A stretch of 64,000 nucleotides of DNA from Rhizoclosmatium globosum (GCA_002104985.1 MCGO01000013.1:1-64000); one strand, 5' to 3'. Shown: positions 19,862 through 32,015, numbered from the stretch's first letter. The notes: generated by a model from the letters alone, not told the origin. Numbers and translations: made by a program.

Positions 19862-22800
19862 TTAAACTTTTTCAAAACCAAGCCATCTCCACAAACCAAC
19901 TGCTACTGACGTGACAGGATTAACAGATATAATGTTGTTCTGTAAAGGGATATTATTAAAATTGTCAAAGCATTTTGCATTAGGAGCAGTCTTTGTTACA
20001 ATCTCATTTTCTAAGTGTTTGTTTTGGACAGCAATCATCAGTTGTGTTGACGCAAAAGGGTCCTTGGCAGCCTCTGTGCCATAGGATCTCAGCAGCTTAA
20101 TAGTATCAATGGATTCTGTCTCTAAAGCAAACATAAGTGGTGTCCATCCAAATATATCTTTGGCATTCAGATTTGCACCACTTGAAAGCAACAACTTAAC
20201 AGTCTCTGTGTGATCATTCTGTGCAGCAAACATAATGGGTGTTCTTCCTTCAGTATTCTTGGCATCCACATCTGCCCCACTGGAAATCATCAATGTTACA
20301 GTCTCAGTATAACCATTCTGTGCAGCGTATGTAAGTGGTGTCCATCCATCGTTATCTTTGGCATTTACATCTGCACCCTGGGAGAGCAAAAATGCAACAG
20401 TCTCAGTGTGTCCTTTCACAGCAGCAGACATCAGTGTTGACCTTCCATCATCATTTTTGGCATTCATCTCTGCCCCATGAGAAACCAAAAGTATGACAGT
20501 CTTAATATGTCCATTCTGAGCAGCATACATGAGTGGTGTCCATCCATCATTGTTACTGACATTCACATCTGCACCATGAGAAACCAATAGTGTAACAGTC
20601 TTACTTTGTCCATTTTGAGAAGCCAATATCAGTGGATTCCGTCCATCCCCATTTTTAGCATTCACATCTGCACCATGGGAAATCAGTAGTATAGCAGTCT
20701 CAATGTAGTTGTTTTGAACAGAGTACATCAGTGGTGTCCATCCATAATTATCCTTAACATTAATTTCTCCTCCATGAGAGACCAAACACTTGACAACCAC
20801 AGTATACCCATTTCGTGCAGCAAGCATTAATGGTGTCTCTTTGTTCCTGGTTTTGACATGAACATCTGCACCATGAGAAAGCAATAGGCTAACAACAGCA
20901 CTATTACCACCTCTAGCAGCCTCAATAATTGATGTTTGTCCAAAATTGTTGGTAGCGTTCACATCTGCACCATATGAGAGCAACAGCCTGACAATATCAG
21001 TATCTCCATCTCCAGCAGCATACATTAGTGGTGTTAGGTTAAAATTGAGGTGGGCATTCACATCAGCACCAAGAGAAAGCAACAATGCAATAATTTCAGA
21101 ACAGTTGTTTTTTGTTGCAAGTAACAGTGCTGTCTCCTCGTTATTGCTTTTGGTATTCACTTCAGCACCACACAAAAGTAACAACTTAATAGTCTGTGTA
21201 AAAGCATTTTCTGTTGCAACCATCAGTGGTGTCCAACCAGCATTGCTCTTGGAATTCACATCAGCACCACAAGAAATCAAGTATTTGACAGTGTCAGTGT
21301 CTCCCTTTTCAGCAACATTCATGAGAGGTGTCCATCCCTCATCATTCTTAGTATTCACATCAGCACCATGGGAGAGCAACAATGAAATTGTCTCAGTGTA
21401 TCCAAACTTAACAGCATACATCAATGGTGTACAACCATAATAATCCATGATATTCACATCTGCGCCATGTAAAAGCAATAATGTCACTGTTGCATTATGT
21501 CCTATCAGAACAGCGTTCATCAAAGGTGTTAAGCCAATATTCTTATTGACATCTACCTCTGCGCCATGGGAGAGTAAGATCATGACAGTCTCAGTGTGTC
21601 CACCATCAGCAGCAACTATCAGGGGTGTCTGGCCATCACTTGACTTGGCATCTACTACTGCACCACAGGAAAGCAACTGTGTTACAATCTCAGTACGCCC
21701 ATTTTGAGCAGCAAACAGCAGTGGTGTTCGCATATTACTGTCCTTGGCATTCAAATTTGCACCACAAGAAAGCAATAACATAGTAGTGTCAGTATGTCCA
21801 AATTGAGCACTGAACATGAGTGGCGTCTTTCCATAATTATTTGTGGTATCCACATCTGCACCACTGGAAAGCAACAACCTGACAGTTTCAGTTTGTCCAT
21901 TCTCGGCTGCAACTATCAGTGGTGTCCATCCATGCTTTTCCTTAGCGTTTACTTTGGCTCCATGGGAAAGCAACAAGGTAATAGTCTCTATATGACCTTT
22001 TTCTGCTGCAAACATAAGAGGTGTCCATAGATCATTGTCTGTACCATCAACCTCTACTTGGTACTCTTCAAGAAGAGTCATCACTAAGTTTGATGAACCA
22101 TTCTCTGATGCATACTGAAGCAACATTTTTGGGCCAAATTCCAAGCAAAAGCTGCCTAAATTTGAGGCTGACTGTGAAATATTCAGATGAAATCTCAAAT
22201 TCTGGAAAGAGTACTTTGGCAAAAAAGGAAGGTCTCTAATTTTCCATTGTGGAGGAAACTTTGGGTCCCAAGTGTCTCTTAAGTATGAAGCAATTGCATC
22301 AAGACACTTAGATGCCAATAGAGCATTAGCATCTAAACCACTAATGTACAAATTATTGCCACTACGAAGCAAGGATGTAAAGTAGTCTTTGACACTCTTA
22401 TGGACAATAGAGATCTTTCCATCCACCACTTTGAGAATAGAACGCATCTAGGGAAAGTAAGTTGAAGTTTCTCTTTATAATGCAACCCTACCTTATCAAA
22501 TATACCAACAGTATCTTCTAAACTGGTGTCAGCAAAGAAACTTAAATGTTGCAGTGTGAGTGGTTCAGCAACAAATAAGATAGCACCCAAAACATTATAG
22601 TAAAGTTTTTGATTAACTTCTCCGACTGCTTGTTTCGTTACATTAGCGATGGCAGCATACACTCCATCTGGACCAGCTTGAAAATTTTCAATAGCTTTTA
22701 CAGCCTCATCCATATTAAATTGATGGTTGGTCAAAAACTCACAGATCAGTTTTACATAAATGAACAGACCCTCAGACTTGTCAATGACTAATTGTTCACA

Positions 22801-25185
22801 GACCAAAAACATTTCAGAATTAAGCTGGTCACTATTCCAAATAGTTTTTAAACGATCTCCTACCACTAAACTGATATCATTGAGATTTTCTTCATTAGTA
22901 GATTCCAATTCCAATGAATTCAGTTTTGTGAGACATTCATAAATGTCCTTTTCAGGACGACCAGTAACAAAGACCTTGACAAAGTCTGGAAGTCGCTCAC
23001 ACAATTCTGTCAGGATCTTAAGTATACTACTTCGAGTTTTGATGTGTAACTCGTCCAAAGCATCAATTGTAATAAGAACTATCTTTCCTTGTTTGGAAAC
23101 TTTCTTAAGTCCACCAATTACCAACTTCTCAAAAGCATTAAATGGCTCAGAAAGAATGCCTTGTGTATGCTGCCTGGTTCCTTTTTTTTCTTTTTCTTCT
23201 TCTTGCATAAATGTCTCAATGTACTCCTTGAATGAAGTAAACTGCTCACTTAGCATCCAAATGATGGTCTTTACAAGAGATAATGGATCATTCTTTTGGT
23301 CATCATTGTGGCGGCAAAAGAAAAATGTGCTTGTAATGAATTCTTCCTGGGGTAGATGCTGACTAATAAAGTACGAAAAAAGGGATTTACCAGTTCCAGC
23401 TGCACCATAAGTCCAAAGTACATTTGGTTGGTTTGAATCTCTTGCCCAAGAACAAACCTCATCTTTCAGCCAAATACGAGTTCCAAGGACAAAATCTTTC
23501 TGATATGCAACCAAGTCATATTCAAAATCGACAGGATTCAGCCAGGTCTTAAGTGTTATTTTTGGTGTTACAGGAATATCATTATGGATATAGGCCACAG
23601 GATCTTGCAGGCGAGGAACCAAATTCTTTAGGCCATGCACAATAGTGCTAACAGCATCTTGAAACACAGTTGAACCTTTCACAGAATCCTTGAAATCAGC
23701 ATACAGTTTCCCACTAGTAATAACAAATGCTTCAGCTAAGTTGGAATTCTTCTTCATTTCTTGGATTTCCTTGTAGGACAATGATGCAAACATGTATGCT
23801 GGAATGATTGGCTTCTTGTTCTCATCAGCAAAGTTGATTTCTTTCAGGCAGTTTTTTGAGATCTGAAAATAGAATTTAGACAAAGGAATTGTGGGAAACA
23901 ACAAACCAAATAGTCGGGTGATAAACAAACAATAATGGCTGTACTTTTAAGTACGCCTTTTGCCATGGCTTTGTTTATGTTTCCAGACATTTGATCATGA
24001 TCAAGCCAGATCCTTATACCAGGTAATTCCTCTTTCAAGGCATCATAAAGTGCATATACTTGCTCTTTGGTTGACCATCTGTAAAATTGAATCAGCCACA
24101 ACTTTCCTGAATCAGAACCTTACGAATATGATAGCATGCAGTCAAAGTCATTTGTCTCTAAATCAGGAACTGCCTGAATAGGTCGGGGAACAGATGGTGA
24201 AGCTTGAGTCTCACCGACAGAAACCTCTATTTCACGTTCAACCCACAACTTGACACCATTAATACAACAAGCATGAATTGTATCTTGTTCCACAATTGTT
24301 TTTCTTGAGTTCTCATTCACTGAAAATATTTTATAAGAGACTCCTTTTGTATCACTGTACTTTTCAATCTAGTGAAAAAGCATTAACAACACTAGTTCAA
24401 TAAAATGATTGATTCAAACCAACCTGCTCCCGAAGATGGTCAATAGTAAAGTGATAAACACGAATTGTAAAAGCAATCGTAGCATCTGGTTGATCTACAT
24501 CAACAGTAATATAATTTGCAAAGAAAAAGCATTGTTTGTTTGGATCTGGAAGTCGAGACAAAATATCAGGGATACGTGCTTTGTCTGTAAGCATACGACG
24601 TCTCACTCGGCCAGATTCAAGAATGGCATTATATGTGACCAAGACATTAAAGTTTTCAGTCAATTCAAACTCTTCTGAATTGATTATCTAATTTCGCACT
24701 CGTTAACCATGAGCATCACCAGCAAGTCATTCACCTGCATCTTCACATCTCGCCCTCGTGTATCAACATCAACATGAATAAGATCGTATTCGTCGGTGTT
24801 GTCATTGTTTTCGACTTTAACTTTGATTGGGAGGGGGTGTGTGTAGGTTTTTGCAATGAACGTTCCTGAAACAGGATTGAAGGTCAACTTAGAAGGCAAT
24901 ATATCGCGTCTGATTCACTTACCACTATTATTCACGATATCAGCGGCATAAGGTTGGTTGGCGCTGTTCGATGTGTTCGTGCCTGTTAGCACAAGTTCAA
25001 TTAGAAGATTGGTTCGACTGATGAGACACACTGTCATATACCTTGACCAGCCTCCGAACCATTTGCAATTGCGCGATCGGTACTATTTGAGCTTGTTCCT
25101 GTTTCGTGATCGCGGATAAGACCTGGTTTGGCGATAATACGAGATTAAATTGGGTCTCAAGAACATTAACACCAAGCGAGATCAT
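19862..25185 (-). CDS. NLR-like receptor: unknown N-domain, TIR, NACHT, about 20 ankyrin repeats
   Basis: Eight exons (25185-25032, 24982-24923, 24865-24735, 24687-24424, 24368-24124, 24078-23907, 23862-22492, 22447-19862) join in phase across seven introns of 44-57 bp, giving 1660 aa. Residues 1-275 are unrecognised. A TIR domain begins near 277 (DFDCMLSYSWSTKEQ, then WLDHDQMSGN and SPDYL). The position of the NADase glutamate of SARM1-type TIRs appears to be Asn, so catalysis is doubtful. NACHT follows with P-loop TYGAAGTGKS near 500 and Walker B LITIDALDEL. From about 940 to 1620 there are about 20 ankyrin repeats, several nearly identical (DGWTPLMYAAQNGH type). In the family, ankyrin repeats sense, NACHT oligomerises and TIR signals. 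Non-self recognition or cell death is the likely role, by inference. Confidence 0.85.
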
Positions 25186-25584
25186 TGCATTCGAATGACG
25201 GCTGTACACAAACCTTTATCATTCATTCCATTTATCGATGCAACAGCGGAAGGATCGCCAGTCATCTCAGTTGAGTGTGATGGCAATGCAGTTGTGATGG
25301 AAGAAAATTTGAAGTTCTGCCTTTTTCACAAATCACAAAATTCGTTGCACAATCTATTGCATAATACAAATTGCATAATACAAAAAGTAAAGAAGAGAAA
25401 AAGGAGAGAACCAATAATCGTAAATCTTGAGAAAGTCCATGAGTTTGACTTCATAATTTTTCGGGGTGGACCGGATCGGATGTAACATTTTTGGAGTGAG
25501 TCGATTGACCCCTGTGCAGCTCCACACGAAACACCCCATAAAACACCCCGTCACCTCTTTCCCCCCCGTCATCCTTCCGCTTCC

Positions 25585-25586
<2 letters not shown>
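25186..25586. other. Intergenic between NLR gene and small-protein gene
   Basis: Holds the upstream regions of two divergent genes. AT-rich tracts lie near 25330-25390. No further gene seen. Confidence 0.5.

Positions 25587-25628
<42 letters not shown>
25587..25628. repeat. (CT)n microsatellite
   Basis: An uninterrupted CT run of about 40 bp, 75 bp upstream of the ATG at 25701. Pyrimidine tracts are common in fungal promoters and 5' UTRs; a regulatory role here is unproven. Confidence 0.9.
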
Positions 25629-25631
<3 letters not shown>

Positions 25632-25700
25632 GTCTACTCTTTGTTTCCTGCCTCCAAACAAACACTCAACACCAACCAACCAACTACGAATCTTCCCTCG

Positions 25701-26027
25701 ATGCACCTCTTGAGCACCACCGAACCATCTAGCACTGCTTCTCGTGCTCTACAACAGTACAGCCCCATCTCACTCGTGCACCGGATATCGCACCTGTTTG
25801 ATTCATCGTCCTCTTCTCCATCGTCCTCGTCCCTCCACTCAATCCACTTTCAGCAACACAAACGTAACCGAAATGTGATGGCCCCAATCCAAACACAACA
25901 ATCTGCACAGTCTTCCGTGCAAGAAAGTAATCAGACGACGCAGGCCATGGGACAGAGAGCGAGTGTATCGTCAATCAAATCGGTGATGGATTCGTTCCCT
26001 TCGTACGATGTTGTCTTTGTTGTTTAA
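25701..26027 (+). CDS. Small disordered protein, paralogue 1
   Basis: 108 aa from the first ATG after a CT-rich leader. Mostly Ser/Gln/Thr-rich and probably disordered. Notable segments are HRISHLFDSSSSS near residue 30, HKRNRNVMAP near 55 and the C-terminus SYDVVFVV. The next gene shares the core (KKRNRHVVAP) and the ending (SDYTFVV), so the two are tandem paralogues. No known domain or signal peptide. The hydrophobic C-terminus could be a docking motif; that is a guess. Confidence 0.6.
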   Translation: MHLLSTTEPSSTASRALQQYSPISLVHRISHLFDSSSSSPSSSSLHSIHFQQHKRNRNVMAPIQTQQSAQSSVQESNQTTQAMGQRASVSSIKSVMDSFPSYDVVFVV

Positions 26028-26170
26028 GCTGTACTATTTTATCTATCCATCTATCGCTGTTTTCCTTTATTTATTATGAATAAACTACTTGTTAAAACGA
26101 CTTGTACCTTGAGAAAGCAAGTAAAGTGGGCGGCACCTTTTTCACTGACCCCAATAGAAACCACCTCCAA

Positions 26171-26563
26171 ATGAGCAACACCAACACCAACCAATCCTCG
26201 CCACTTTCCTTCTTTTCGCGGTGGACATCTTCAGCAACAACATCGGCAATTAACGCTCGATCGCAGTCGGTGCCGCCAAAGAAGCGCAACCGACACGTTG
26301 TTGCCCCGCCACTTCCCTTTGATCCCAGCCAAGTGAACCAGGGCCAAGCACGCGCCTCGTTTGATGCGTCGCTCTTTGACGCACAGGCGCGGCCCAGGCT
26401 TTCTCTCGATGGTCAGTGGCCGAGGGGCGCTGCTCCTCCGCTGCCCAGGACTCCCCGTTCGCCAATTGCTCAGCCTCGGCCTCAGTCGCAGTTGGAGGAT
26501 TCGAGTAGTCCTAGGGCGAGTCTCGAACAGCTCGTGCGGTCAGACTATACCTTTGTTGTTTGA
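26171..26563 (+). CDS. Small disordered protein, paralogue 2
   Basis: 130 aa from ATG 26171. It begins with Asn/Thr/Ser-rich sequence, then FFSRWTSSATTS, PPKKRNRHVVAPPLPFD and Pro/Arg-rich sequence, ending RSDYTFVV. The RNR-x-V-x-AP motif and the FVV terminus match the upstream paralogue across otherwise unalignable disordered sequence. Local GC is higher than in the neighbour. Function unknown. Confidence 0.6.
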   Translation: MSNTNTNQSSPLSFFSRWTSSATTSAINARSQSVPPKKRNRHVVAPPLPFDPSQVNQGQARASFDASLFDAQARPRLSLDGQWPRGAAPPLPRTPRSPIAQPRPQSQLEDSSSPRASLEQLVRSDYTFVV

Positions 26564-26746
26564 TGGAGTTAAGGGGCGTTGTTTAAGGATGATTAGAGAG
26601 GGGTGCGTGCCGTCGTGTTCTGGAAATGTGTTATTAGCTATCGATCGGTTGTGCTTATGCAATATAAAACTATCTTTATTGAATTCTGTTCCATGCCAAA
26701 CCATCTAACATGTATGGGAGAAGGAATGCATCCATAAAAGTCAGTT

Positions 26747-26965
26747 TTAAAATACCACAAGGTAAAAGTCCAGTGGCTCTCTGGTCATGACATTATTGTT
26801 CGTTCTATTTTGAGTTGTGGCGATACTGTCGTTTTTGGAATCGGTTGCGGGTATCTTGAATGATGGAGCTTGTGTTGTTGTCGCACCATTCCATCGATTT
26901 AGCCAGCTAGAATCAAAGAGTCGGCGAAGCTGTTTTAAAGGTGTGTGTCGAATAAATGGATTCAT
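26747..26965 (-). CDS. Possible third small paralogue
   Basis: 72 aa from ATG 26965. It has LRRLFDSSWLNRW (compare HRISHLFDSS and FFSRWTSS in the plus-strand pair), NRTNNNVM (compare NRNVM) and ends in DFYLVVF (compare YDVVFVV). The motif order is the same, so I read it as a diverged member on the other strand, though the match is weaker than between the other two. Confidence 0.42.
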   Translation of the reverse strand: MNPFIRHTPLKQLRRLFDSSWLNRWNGATTTQAPSFKIPATDSKNDSIATTQNRTNNNVMTREPLDFYLVVF

Positions 26966-27088
26966 TTAGAGGTAGTTTCGTTCCCTGAAAATTACAACGA
27001 TTTCGCCTCAAAGTCAGATGCATTCATCATCTGTCATAATCCAAATTTACTAATATTTAATGTTTATTCTTACAATATCTTAGAAACC

Positions 27089-28677
27089 TTAAGGTTTGAA
27101 TACAAAGTCAAGTCTGTTGCTTCCCTTATCTTTTGTTGTTGCGTCGTAGTCAGCCTTCTCATCTTGTGATTTAGAGTTCCACACTGCGGCTCTCTGCTTG
27201 TTGAGACGAATGTACAAGAACTTTTGGTTGATCCACAGCAGAATCGTGGTGGCAACGAATCCGATGATGATATAGTTTCCGGTATGGAATCTTGGAGCAT
27301 CACTTGCTTGGTAGATTTGAGCCGCATAGGTTCCATAAATATTGGCAGCAGCGATAATGAGGCCAGAAGCGACTGTGCGTTTTCCAATGGGGCCAGTGTT
27401 TTCAGACATCCATGCAATGTTGAGTGGGTGTACAAATGGAGCACCGGAAATGATGAACGTGATGAAGTACGAAACGCCTTTTGGTGCATCGTCAGGAACA
27501 AACTCGAGAAGCAAGAATCCAATCAATAACCAAGTGTTGGCAAAGACTCCGTGCCAACCACGTTCCCCTCTTCTATCAGAGTGCCAAGTCAATGTAGTCA
27601 TGGTAATAAATCCAAGAATCGCATTTGGAGCAGTCAAAGCATTCGCAACATACACGTTGAAACCGAAGGAGTTGATGATGGATGGCAAGTAAGTTCCGTA
27701 TGGCGTCAAGTAAGTCAATCCCAGAAGCGTAATGATCAAGTGTCCCCAGACCTTGTAGTCCACAAGAGTCTCCCACACATCATTCAGCGTAACTCTCGAC
27801 TCATACTGCAACTTCAAGATATCGTCACGCACGACTCTCGTAACAGCAATATGACTCTGTCGAGAATCCAACCACCCTCCAAAGTTCAAAAACCCATCCT
27901 TAGTATGGAATGGCGATCTCGGCAAAGCCTGCGACAACCCAACCGCAGCAAGAATCGTAATAATACCATCAACAATAAACAACCACCTCCAACCATTCAA
28001 CCCATTCACACCCTCCAACTGCAAAAGCCCCGACGCCATCAACCCAGACACAGCAGAAGCACAAGTCTGCACACCCCAGAACCACGACAACCGCGTCGCA
28101 AGCTCGTTCTTCTTGTAAAACGATCCAAGGTACACAAGCGTCGCTGGAATCACACCTCCCTCCGTCAACGCAATCAACGCGCGAATCAAGTAATACTGAC
28201 TCGTGTCTTTAATAAACCCATGTCCAAGCGTCACGAGGCCCCACGAAAACACCATGGCAGGAATAACCTTGTGTGGACCAAACCGCTTTGCAAGGATAGA
28301 CCCGAAGAAGGCGGCGATGGAAAAGAGGACGGCGTACATAGACCCAGCGTTGTTGATAACCGTGATAGTAAACCCGAGGTTTCTTGGGAGTCCACCTGAA
28401 ATTGCGTTGGAGATATTGGTACGGTCCATGTTGAGTACAAAGGTGGAGAAGAGGATCCAAGGCATGAAGCGAGTCTGTGGACGTTATGGCAGCGTAAGAC
28501 ATACACTCTAAAGACTCAAAGAATTGCACTCACATCAATTAAACGACCAACTCGGGTCTCCTCGTCTTCAGTGTACTCCAACGTAGCATCGTACCCCTCA
28601 ACAGTAGCAGACAACTGGACATCTTCAGGAAGCACAACAACGTTATCCTTTTCGGCAGGAACAACAATATTCGACAT
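27089..28677 (-). CDS. MFS transporter, Dal5/allantoate-permease (ACS) family, copy 1
   Basis: Exon 1 (28677-28534) encodes a 48-residue cytoplasmic acidic head; exon 2 (28474-27089) encodes the transporter; the intron is 59 bp (GTGAGT...CACAG). Total 509 aa, normal for the family. MPWILFSTFVLNMDRTNISN is the typical first helix of the anion:cation symporter family, with about 12 hydrophobic segments following (for example WGVQTCASAVSGLMASGLL). It stands head-to-head with a TauD-type dioxygenase gene; fungal members of this family import allantoate, vitamins or sulfonates, so sulfonate/taurine uptake is the contextual guess. Three CACGTG boxes lie in the shared promoter. A close paralogue lies at 51783-53370. 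Confidence 0.88.
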
Positions 28678-28749
28678 GGCAGCAATACAATATATTGACT
28701 GCCAATTGACGAACCAGAGACCTCCCTTTTATCGAAATCATCGCTACCC

Positions 28750-28910
28750 GCACGTGCATATCTACGAAAATGGCGTCACTCAAGGTCCCACTGATGAATG
28801 GAAAACGAATCCTAACAAATGGGGTATTTCTCATCACACGTGGAAATGGTGTCATGAAGTTCTTGGCTTGATTATGTGATACAAGGACGATTTTCGAGGT
28901 TGCACGTGCG
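28750..28910. promoter_or_regulatory. Three CACGTG boxes in the shared MFS/TauD promoter
   Basis: CACGTG at 28751-28756 and 28904-28909 (both within GCACGTGC) and at 28837-28842, between the divergent start codons at 28677 and 29083. CACGTG is the Cbf1 core used for sulfur genes in yeasts. The first box is 74 bp from the transporter ATG, close to the spacing at the paralogous transporter. Confidence 0.55.
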
Positions 28911-29082
28911 GAAAGCGCAATGTTGTTAAACGTGTTCGTCAAGTTGTTACATTTGTTTGTCGGTTGTTTGCCTGGTTGTTTGGAATGCGTGCTGATTGTG
29001 CCATCGATAGCGAAATCATTGGAGGGTTTAAAAGACCAAAATTTAAGATGTCTTGGATCAACGAAAAAAGAACGTGTACAAT

Positions 29083-30300
29083 ATGACTGTCGCACAACTC
29101 GAAGACGCTACCGCTGCCATTTCTCTCAAGAGACAGGCACTCAAGGTCCAACCACTTCAAAGAAACTTCAGCATCGACGCCCTTTACCCAAACTTCAAGC
29201 TTCAGCCTCACATTGGTACCGAGTTTAAGGAAGGGTGGGTCCTCAACGTAAAGCCTCTTTCCAACTAACAGATGTTGTTGAATTATAGTATCCAAATCCG
29301 TGATATCCTCAATGCCCCAAACTCTGATGATCTCCTTTTCGACCTTGCTGTTCTCATTGCCGAGCGAAACGTTGTCTTCTTGAGAAACCAGGACATCACT
29401 TTTGAGGAGCAAAAGGAGTTTGCTGACCGTCTCGGTAAAGCCGCAGGAAAGCCAGCCACCTCCGGACTTCACTCCCACCCAATCAGTGATTCTGCCGATG
29501 AGTTTGGAGACAAGAACTTCAAGATTTCTTCCGAGCAAGGAAAGAAGTTTGGACAAGTTTACGGTGGTGGTACGGAATTCCAGTCTCGTGCATGGCACTC
29601 TGAGTAAGATTCTCTCACCACTAAACCATAATAATCTAACATTTAACTTTAAAGCATCACCTTCGAGCCAATACCCTCCGACTACGCCGTCCTCCGTCTC
29701 CGCGAAGCCCCACCTGAAGGCGGTGACACGCTCTGGGCCAGCGCCTACGAAGTCTACGACCGTCTTTCCCCCGCATTCCAAAAGTTCCTCGAAGGCCTCA
29801 CTGCCACCCACACCGGTTCCGGCTTCCTCGCCCTCCACGCTGCCGGCTTCGCAAAGCTGAACCCAGGTCCACGTGGCGCACCTGAACTCGTTGGCACGTC
29901 TCTTACTACAGTCCACCCAGTCATCCGCACGAACCCAGTCACAGGCTGGAAAGGCGTTTTCGTGAATGCAGGGTTCACAAAGCGAATCAACGAGCTGTCG
30001 AAAGACGAGTCTGATATTGTCTTGAACCACCTTTACAGCCTTGTTGTGCAGAACCATGATTTGCAAGTCCGTTTCCGTTGGAATAAGCATGATGTGGCCG
30101 TTTGGGACAACCGTTCGTCATACCACTCTGCCACTACTGATTTCGATGCGGACTTGTACCGTCGTACTGGTGAGCGTTCTACTTCTCTTGGTGAACGCCC
30201 TTACTTTGATGCCAACTCGACGTCACGGCGTGAGGCACTTGGATTGGCTCCTCCTGCGGCACGCCGTGCTCACTTGGCGTCATTAGCAGCAAAAGCTTAG
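29083..30300 (+). CDS. TauD/TfdA-family Fe(II)/2-oxoglutarate dioxygenase
   Basis: Exons 29083-29234, 29289-29603 and 29655-30300 join in phase (54-bp and 51-bp introns) to give 370 aa, the usual length for fungal alpha-ketoglutarate-dependent sulfonate dioxygenases. The iron triad is visible: HSD in RAWHSDITFEPIPSDY (HxD) and the distal His in SSYHSATTDF, followed by Arg residues in YRRTGER for 2-oxoglutarate. LIAERNVVFLRNQDITFEEQ is the family's early conserved block. In the family it oxidises taurine or similar sulfonates to release sulfite, cytosolic. Divergence from the MFS transporter supports an uptake-plus-desulfonation pair for sulfur scavenging. An alternative substrate such as a 2,4-D-like ether cannot be excluded. 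Confidence 0.9.
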
Positions 30301-30631
30301 AAAAGACTTTTTGTTAACTTAGTTCTATAGTTAGCCAAGTTACTGTATTAAGAAAATAAACAACTCCTTGGCATTGTACTTTGATTTTGGCGTAGCGAAT
30401 CAGGGAAAAGCATACTTAAAAAGATATGCAACTTATGTTTTCGTGAGTACGTGTCGTTGATTGTGGCTAGTTCTCGCTAAGTTCTGAAACTGAGGCGGGA
30501 TAATTTTTTTCATTAATTTAATAAAATTGTAATGCGGTATTACAAATTAGAACATCGGAGATCGGAAAAAGCTCCTTTCCCTCAGTACAAAAGCTTCTTA
30601 TCTCAAGCATACACCAAAAAAATTACATTCG
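30301..30631. other. Intergenic
   Basis: Holds AATAAA near 30354 as a likely TauD polyadenylation signal and the region upstream of lectin gene 1. Nothing else seen. Confidence 0.5.
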
Positions 30632-32015
30632 AATTTTTCTTTTGCATCCTTCAATCTGTTCGCATCTAGTGCGACCACGCCAGTTACCCCAAAAGTTGAT
30701 CCAGCAAGCGTTGTTGCATTTCAAAACGGTTGGCCCTGCGCTCAAAAACGTGACATCTACAAACTAATCCTGATTGTTAGCTGCCAGCGGCACAAGTAAT
30801 GTTATCGTTGGAATAGCCCCAGACAACTCCATCTGGTGGAAACCTTCCATCACATACAGTGGCTGGCTCCCTTCCTCAGGCGGCGCTCGCGCAAAAGATT
30901 TGGTTCAACTACCTGACCAGTCGTTCGTTATGGTAGGGACCGACAACAACCTTTATACATGTCCTGGAATTTCTGTTTGGCTGCCATGCAATCAAGTTCC
31001 AAATTCCGGAAGCGTCAAGTCCATCGAGCAGTTCAACGATGGAACCTTTTTGGGCGTCGGTATGGACAATAACTTGTATACCCGCACAAGCATTGGTGCA
31101 TCCTGGAATTGGGTAGAAAACTCCGGGTCTGTTGTCGATGTCACGATTTTGTCTGGCGGCGGAATTCTTGGGACGGCACCAGACGGAAACCTCTACCTCA
31201 GACCAACCCTCTATCAAAACTGGGTCCTCATCTCTGGAGGCTGTTGTGTTGTAAGCACTACCCAGATGCTTGATGGATCCATCCTAGGTGTCGGGCCAGA
31301 CCAAGCTTTATACAAAAAAGCAACGCTCAACGATAACTGGGTATACTTGCCAAACTCTAACTCCATAGTTTCTGTCGGGATCGCCCCCGCGAATGGTATC
31401 ATGTTTTCTCCTGTTCTGATTGGAATTGCCCCCGACAAGAGCCTTTGGGGAAAATCCACCAGAGACCTGTCGTCTTGGTGGACCCAGCTTCCAGGAGGCC
31501 TCCGCGCATTGGATTTAGTTCAACTTTACACAGCCTCATTTTTAGTGGTTGGCACTGATTACCAATTGTACGATTGCAAATCGCCATTGAGTACTGATTG
31601 CAGATTGATTGCCAATTCGGGAAGCGTCAAGAGCATTCAGCATCTGACACCAAGCGCTTCACCGTCTGATATGAAGCTTGCAGGTGTAGGATTAGACAAC
31701 CAAGTATACACGCGTACAGGTATCGACGGAACTTGGAGCCTTGTACAAAATGCTGGAACCGTTGTGGATGTGACCAGTTATCAAGGGTTGCTTTATGGAA
31801 CAGCGCCAGATGGAACCATGTATACAAAGAAGGATTTGAACGACCCATGGGTTTACGTTCCCAACTCTTGTTGTGTTATTTCGACGGGTGTTGCGCCAGA
31901 TGGTTCTCTGTTTGGAGTCGGAACCGATAACGCGGTATACAAGTGGCAAGGGCAAGGTTGGAATTACATTCAAAATTCGCAAACTGTTATTGGAGTCACA
32001 GGGTCTTGGATTTAG
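30632..32015 (+). pseudogene. Tachylectin-2-like beta-propeller lectin 1, no start codon
   Basis: Exon 2 (30781-32015) is intact and encodes about 411 aa: ten repeats of roughly 40 aa with the core G-x-x-x-D-x-x-[LVI]-[YW]. The repeat types recur in the same order in both halves (NSIWWK, NNLYTC, NNLYTR, GNLYLR, QALYKK, then KSLWGK, YQLYDC, NQVYTR, GTMYTK, NAVYKW), suggesting two five-bladed propellers. Exon 1 is recognisable by alignment with lectin 2 (NFSFASFNLFASS), but the codon matching its ATG is TCG, and no in-frame ATG occurs back to the stop at 30548. The donor is GTTGGC. It is either a dead gene or uses an unseen upstream exon. Confidence 0.7.

Noticed and set aside
20946..21707. Plus-strand frames opposite the ankyrin region
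   Set aside because: Antisense shadows of regular ankyrin codons.
27551..28399. 282-codon plus-strand frame
   Set aside because: Antisense to the MFS transporter; composition is Arg/Gln/Asn-rich shadow.
28939..30090. 383-codon minus-strand frame
   Set aside because: Antisense to the TauD gene, crosses its introns and has no domain.
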